DNA from: Ursus arctos
Taxonomy: Eukaryota; Chordata; Mammalia; Carnivora; Ursidae
Direction: 5' to 3'
DNA length: 64,000 nucleotides
Assembly: GCF_023065955.2 (NCBI RefSeq)
Contig: NW_026622875.1
Location: 13,991,001 to 14,055,000, forward strand
This document shows, piece after piece, positions 59,745-64,000 of the stretch. The translations under genes were made by a program, and so were the position numbers. The notes beneath the pieces were generated by a model that was not told the origin of the DNA, made no database searches, and saw only the letters and a list, made by a program, of their open reading frames with translations. How positions within the stretch are numbered: position 1 is the first letter of the stretch; each line of letters begins with the position of its first letter.

Positions 59745-60055
59745 ACTTTAAAAAATGTTTTTGATTTAAATTTTATTTAAAAACAACATAAGTAATTCAT
59801 GTTCATAGTGGAAACATATAAAATACAGGTAAGTAAAAAAAAAAAAGTCACACCTGATCCCACCACCTGGAGATAATAACAATCATAATAAATTTGATGT
59901 ATAATTTTGTATATTTTTATGTACCTTTATGCATATGTATAATTTTTCATAAAAATAGATTATCATACAGATGTCTCAAAACTTCCAAACCCTGCTTTTT
60001 AAAATTTAATATACCATGCATACTTTTCCATTTCCAACATAATATTTCATGGCTG
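59745..60055. repeat. Old LINE-type fragment
   Basis: AGTAATTCATGTTCATAGTG, CCTGATCCCACCACCTGGAG and CTTTATGCATATGTATAATT resemble the sequence at 45815-46010. It is a common old L1-associated 3' sequence; family uncertain. Confidence 0.4.
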
Positions 60056-60206
60056 TGAGCCCAAGGGATTCTAGTTATATGATACCAGGGATTCCTTGCC
60101 CCAAAGAACTCAGCTCCCTCCAGGGCCTTGTCTTCTAAGGGAGTGGGCTGCATCATTATGGAATCAAAGCGTAGTTATCACAGGTGGCTGGATGTCCATG
60201 TGAATG

Positions 60207-60234
60207 TGAGTGAGTGAGTGTGTGTGTGTGTGTT
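60207..60234. repeat. (GT)n microsatellite
   Basis: GAGT units pass into GT units over about 28 bp. Confidence 0.85.
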
Positions 60235-60368
60235 TGGCACTTCACAGTGCAGAATTGGCGTGAACTGGGGTAGAAAGAAGGGTAGACTATATAGGTCAGT
60301 GGCCAGGGACCAAGGGCCAGGGTCTGGGATTGGATATCCCTACACTACCAGTGAGAATTCTAAGTTTA

Positions 60369-60569
60369 GGGGTGCCTGGGTGGCTCAGTCAGTTAAGTGA
60401 CTGTCTTTGGCTCAGGTCATGATCCCAGGGTCCTGGGATTGAGCACCGCATCAGACTCCCTCAGTGAGGAGTCTGCTTCTCCCTCTTCCTCAGCAGCTCC
60501 CCCAGCTTGTGCTCTTTTGCTCTCTCTCTCTGTCAAATAAATAAATAAAATCTTTAAAAAAGAGAGAGG
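60369..60569 (+). mobile_element. Can-SINE, plus
   Basis: Complete element (GGGGTGCCTGGGTGGCTCAG head, CT-rich body, AAATAAATAAATAAAATC tail). The duplication ATTCTAAGTTTA (60357-60368) / ATTCTAAATTTA (60570-60581) has one mismatch. Confidence 0.94.
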
Positions 60570-60879
60570 ATTCTAAATTTAATTCCCGTTTCCAGATAAT
60601 TATGAAGCCATCTTTTTCAAAGTAAAAAAAATGTATTTAATTGAATAAGTTGTTAGACTGCCTTTGTAACTTCAAAATACTTCGTGTATGGTACGTATGT
60701 GATTCTCTAGGTGGGCCCCCAAAATTTTAGGAGCAGGCCTGAACATATATATTATATGACTCCTACTTTCTAGAATATATATTTAGTTTAATTTAATTTA
60801 CATTTTCCTTATGGATGAAAAGGAGTAGTATGTAAATGAGTATGCTCATTTATTGACTAGTTAAGATTCAGCTTAATAT

Positions 60880-61076
60880 ATTTTTTACAGATTTTATTTA
60901 TTTATTTGACAGAGAGAGAGTCAGCGAGAGAGGGAACACAAGCAGGGGGAATGGGAGAGGGAGAAGAGGCTTCCCGCTGAGCAGGGAGCCTGACGTGGGG
61001 CTGGATTTCAGGACCCTGGGATCATGACCTGAGCCAAAGGCAGATGCTTAACGACTGAGCCACCCAGGCGCCCCTA
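60880..61076 (-). mobile_element. Can-SINE, minus
   Basis: Complete element from T-tail (interrupted by ACAG) to CCACCCAGGCGCCCC head. The duplication AGCTTAATAT is at about 60870-60879 and 61077-61086. Confidence 0.93.
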
Positions 61077-61089
61077 AGCTTAATATTTT

Positions 61090-61690
61090 TATTTAAGCTT
61101 TACCATACTTCCACACTCCACTGGGTATAGGGACGAGAAGTAAAAATACACAGCCAGGATGTTGTGGAGCTCACAATATCCTAGGGATCTCAGACATGGG
61201 AAATGATTACGAGATGGGGTGGTAAGTACATCAGTCAAGTGTGAACATGGGTACAGAAGCCAGAGAGAGAAAGGAGGGAAAATCTGTAGGTCAGGATCCT
61301 GGGATCAATTAACCTGGTCAACTCTAACCTCACAGAAATCTTTAAAAGGCTATAGAAACCATCCCATCCAAGATGAATTGTTGTAAACTTTCTAAGGGGT
61401 TTAAAGTTTTTAAAGTTTTTGATACATTTGGTAAATTGGTCACTTAAAAAAGTAAGCATTCAGGAATTCACTTTCAGCAGACGACTTTTAGCTAATTGTC
61501 TGGCTTCCTTGAGGCGAAGCATCATTCAAGCTGGGATATAATGAATTCACAAAAGTCTGAATAAGAAGGAATGTGGTGCCTTTCTGAAGAAAAATATTCT
61601 GTGAAGACGGAACAGCACATGTGTCATCTTGGAGGCATGGAATGGAATGACATGTTCTGAGAACAGTGTTTAGAAGTGCTAGAGTAAAAA
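61090..61690. other. Intergenic, nothing recognised
   Basis: Unassigned sequence before the next SINE. Confidence 0.45.
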
Positions 61691-61703
61691 GAGTGAGGTG
61701 GGG

Positions 61704-61898
61704 GGCACCTGGGTGGCACAGCGGTTAAGCGTCTGCCTTCGGCTCAGGGCGTGATCCCGGCGTTATGGGATCGAGCCCCACATCAGTCTCCTCCGCTATG
61801 AGCCTGCTTCTTCCTCTCCCACTCCCCCTGCTCGTGTTCTCTCTCGCTGGCTGTCTCTATCTGTGTCAAATAAATAAATAAAATCTTAAAAAAAAAAA
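61704..61898 (+). mobile_element. Young Can-SINE, plus
   Basis: A near-consensus element (GGCACCTGGGTGGCACAGCG head, CAGGGCGTGATCCCGGCGTT, long A-tail). The perfect duplication AAAAAGAGTGAGGTGGGG is at 61686-61703 and 61899-61916. With the copy at 30164, it is among the youngest insertions here. Confidence 0.96.
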
Positions 61899-61916
61899 AA
61901 AAAGAGTGAGGTGGGG

Positions 61917-62160
61917 AAGCAAAAGGATTCGAAACTGGAGAGAAAGGCAAAGCTGTGGTCTGGAGGGCTTTGTGGCCCTGGGTCCCAGGGAGTTTTATCT
62001 TCTAGGAAATGGAAGCTGAGGTTGAAGAATTCGAAGCCAGGAAATGAGGACATCAGACTGCATTTTAGACGGATCGTTACGGCAATGGTACGAGGAAGAA
62101 TTGGAAGTGAGTAGTCAGGAAGGAGGTGGTCCACTGCCGAGAAGGCCGAATACTCCAGGG
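61917..62160 (+). repeat. Ancient interspersed repeat (family A)
   Basis: TCTGGAGGGCTTTGTGGCCC, AGTTTTATCTTCTAGGAAAT and CATCAGACTGCATTTTAGAC correspond to the middle of the family. Confidence 0.5.
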
Positions 62161-62169
62161 TCACAACGA

Positions 62170-62400
62170 GGGCAAGTTCTGGATTCAGACGGTTGGGAGT
62201 CAGCACCGGTTTCTACCACTTAGCACCTGTGTCTTTGGGCCAGTTTCTTAGCCTCTCTGTTGACCTGGTTTCCTCATTTGTAAAATGCAAATTATCATAG
62301 CTGTGAAGAGGAAAGGAAACAATAGGTATAACGTGCTCAGGGCAGACACCGCCATATTAGAAAGCTCTCAATACCTGCTTACTACTACTAGTAGTTGTAG
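62170..62400 (+). repeat. MIR SINE, nearly full length
   Basis: TTTCTACCACTTAGCACCTG, GCCAGTTTCTTAGCCTCTCT, TTTCCTCATTTGTAAAATGC and GAAAGCTCTCAATACCTGCT follow the forward MIR order. Confidence 0.82.
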
Positions 62401-62439
62401 TAAAAAATAATAATTATTATTTTCAGTAGTTCAAAGAAA

Positions 62440-62790
62440 GAGAACGATGGTCTGAACTGGGGTACAGGGAGTGGAAATAGTGATGAAGGGAAGAAGATGA
62501 GAAAGACAAGGAGTGGATTTGATAGGACTCTTAGTTGATTAGATTCAGGCGTGAGTGTAGGAGGAGATCTCTTGATCTCTAGCTCGAATGACCGAGCGGA
62601 AGGTGTTGGTACAAAAAAGTTTGGGAAGGCAGGAGCAGGGACAAACTGGGTGGTGGCAGATAATGAATTCTGTTTCAGAGATGTTGAGGTTTAGATACTT
62701 GTGGGTCAGAGAGGTGCAGATGTCCCGAAGGCCGAGAGGTATGCAGGCTGGAGTTCGGGAAGGAGAGGCAAAGGCTACATGAACCAAGTG
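62440..62790 (+). repeat. Ancient interspersed repeat (family A), 3' part
   Basis: AAACTGGGTGGTGGCAGATA, CTGTTTCAGAGATGTTGAGG, GAGAGGTGCAGATGTCCCGA and GCAGGCTGGAGTTCGGGAAG match the late part of the family. Confidence 0.55.
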
Positions 62791-62983
62791 CCAGGGTAAC
62801 AGACTTCTCGACTAGAAATAGCTGCCCTGACATACAGATGTTTTTCATCTATTTGGCCCTTGATGCATGACTTCTATTAGTACCCAGAAGGGAGGATGGC
62901 TACCTCAGGTGCAACTTCCATCATACAATCTTTGCTGATCAACCCAATCGGGTAGGGTCTCTTTACTCTGAGACCCTTTGTTA

Positions 62984-63372
62984 AGGATCGAATGTTTATG
63001 TATCCCCCCCAATTCACATATTGAAGTCCTAACCCCTAGTGTGATGGTATTTAGAGATAGGGCCTTGGAGGGGTAATTACCATTAGATAAGCACCTGAGG
63101 AAAGGGCACTGGTCTGATGGGATTAGTGCCCTTGTAAGAAGAGACACCAGAGAGCCCACTCTCTTACTCCACGTACACCAGGGAAAGGCCGCGTGAACAC
63201 ACAGCGGGGAAGGAGGCTGTCTACAAGCCAAGACGAGAGGTCTCACTAGAAACCAATCCTGCTGGATCTTGATCTAGGACTTCTAGCTTCCAGAACTGTG
63301 AGAAATAAAGTTTTGTCGTTTAAGCTACACTGTCTATTTTGTTACGGCAGCCTGAGCTACCTAAAACACCCT
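62984..63372 (+). mobile_element. MaLR/ERVL-type solitary LTR
   Basis: AATTCACATATTGAAGTCCT, TGTGATGGTATTTAGAGATA, GATGGGATTAGTGCCCTTGT, CTTCCAGAACTGTGAGAAAT and a terminal GCAGCCTGAGCTACCTAAAA are typical of MST/MLT-like LTRs. No internal retroviral sequence is attached. The subfamily name is uncertain. Confidence 0.78.
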
Positions 63373-63394
63373 TGTATGCAGGCTTCGCTCTATT

Positions 63395-63545
63395 TCTCCC
63401 GTAGGCAGGCCCTCCTTTACTCTAGTAATGCGCATTTCCTCCTACTGCTTCCAGAGAGAGGCATCTGGAGGGCGGGTCCTTCATTGTTTCCCTTCAAGGC
63501 CCTGTTTTGCCCACAGTAGATGTTTAATAAACATTTGATGACCTG
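63395..63545 (+). repeat. Possible L2 3' end fragment
   Basis: GGCCCTGTTTTGCCCACAGT, then AGATGTTTAATAAACATTTG, resembles the L2 terminus. Confidence 0.4.
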
Positions 63546-64000
63546 AGGTCAGCTTGGAAAGACTCAAGTTCATGCAACACTTTGTGTGAAGAGGGTCACA
63601 GGGAATGTGCGTAGTGCGGGGTACAAAGCAGAATCCTGGCGTAAGTCAGTACTGGAGTTTAGCTGGAAACAGGATGGTCTCAATACGAAATTAGGAGATT
63701 ACCAAGAAAAGACAGTTTCCCAAAGATCAGTGGGAAGAGTGAATGGCTGATGTGTCCACATGAGGCATACTTTTCGTGAGCATTTTGTACTATGCAGACC
63801 ATTATGTAAGCTCTTTCAAATTGATTTGAAAAATCATTATAATTTTAGAGTTACGATTTTTCTAAAGCAAATGAATTTAAGGGTTAAAATCAACAATGGT
63901 TCAGGCCCCTAATAGTTTGATGCTATTCTGTTTAAAGAACAATCAGCCAACCAACCAACCAATCCAACAATGACAGTTTCCCTCTAAAGAGATGAAACAA
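63546..64000. other. Intergenic, nothing recognised
   Basis: Unassigned AT-rich sequence. A short (CCAA)n run lies at about 63949-63962. Confidence 0.5.

Noticed and set aside
1..64000. CRISPR arrays, operons, prophage or other prokaryotic systems
   Set aside because: Carnivore-specific SINEs, LINEs, LTRs, a spliced vertebrate gene and a CpG island show that this is a mammalian chromosome; none of these systems is present.

Overview
This is a mammalian genomic window, not a microbial one. The non-coding DNA is dominated by tRNA-Lys-derived Can-SINEs, a SINE family confined to carnivores. I count about 22 of them, most with intact target-site duplications. The youngest copies (30164-30366 and 61704-61898) have a head and body sequence that I associate with bears and pandas more than with dogs, cats or weasels. 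I therefore infer a caniform carnivoran, probably a bear; family level is uncertain.

Only one protein-coding gene is supported. On the minus strand, 11157-13132 is the large first coding exon of TSC22D2. It encodes 658 complete codons plus two bases and ends in a canonical splice donor. Its ATG lies in a CpG island of about 2.8 kb (11560-14360). The 5' leader carries two short upstream ORFs. The likely promoter (about 14080-14360) has a perfect CRE palindrome and GC boxes. Everything from 1 to 11156 is the start of TSC22D2 intron 1. The remaining exons, which would encode the TSC box and leucine zipper, are not found and must lie beyond the left edge.

From 14361 to 64000 the DNA lies upstream of the gene, and I find no convincing gene in it. 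It holds Can-SINEs, one young truncated L1 tail (36271-36399), several old L1 3' regions, L2 and MIR fossils, a MER5-type DNA transposon, three MaLR-type LTRs, scattered copies of one ancient repeat family I cannot name, and microsatellites. Between these are AT-rich stretches in which I recognise nothing. Two of them (about 40.0-41.4 kb and 48.0-49.2 kb) look repeat-free and are candidates for conserved regulatory DNA.

I did not find a new biological system. The most unusual structure is a composite insertion at 23519-24027: two Can-SINEs on either side of a 60-bp sequence that recurs with one mismatch 1.75 kb away. The whole block sits inside an L2 element and is bounded by a 14-bp duplication. 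Other points worth checking are the upstream ORFs, a possible intron-retained truncated TSC22D2, and the repeat-free blocks.
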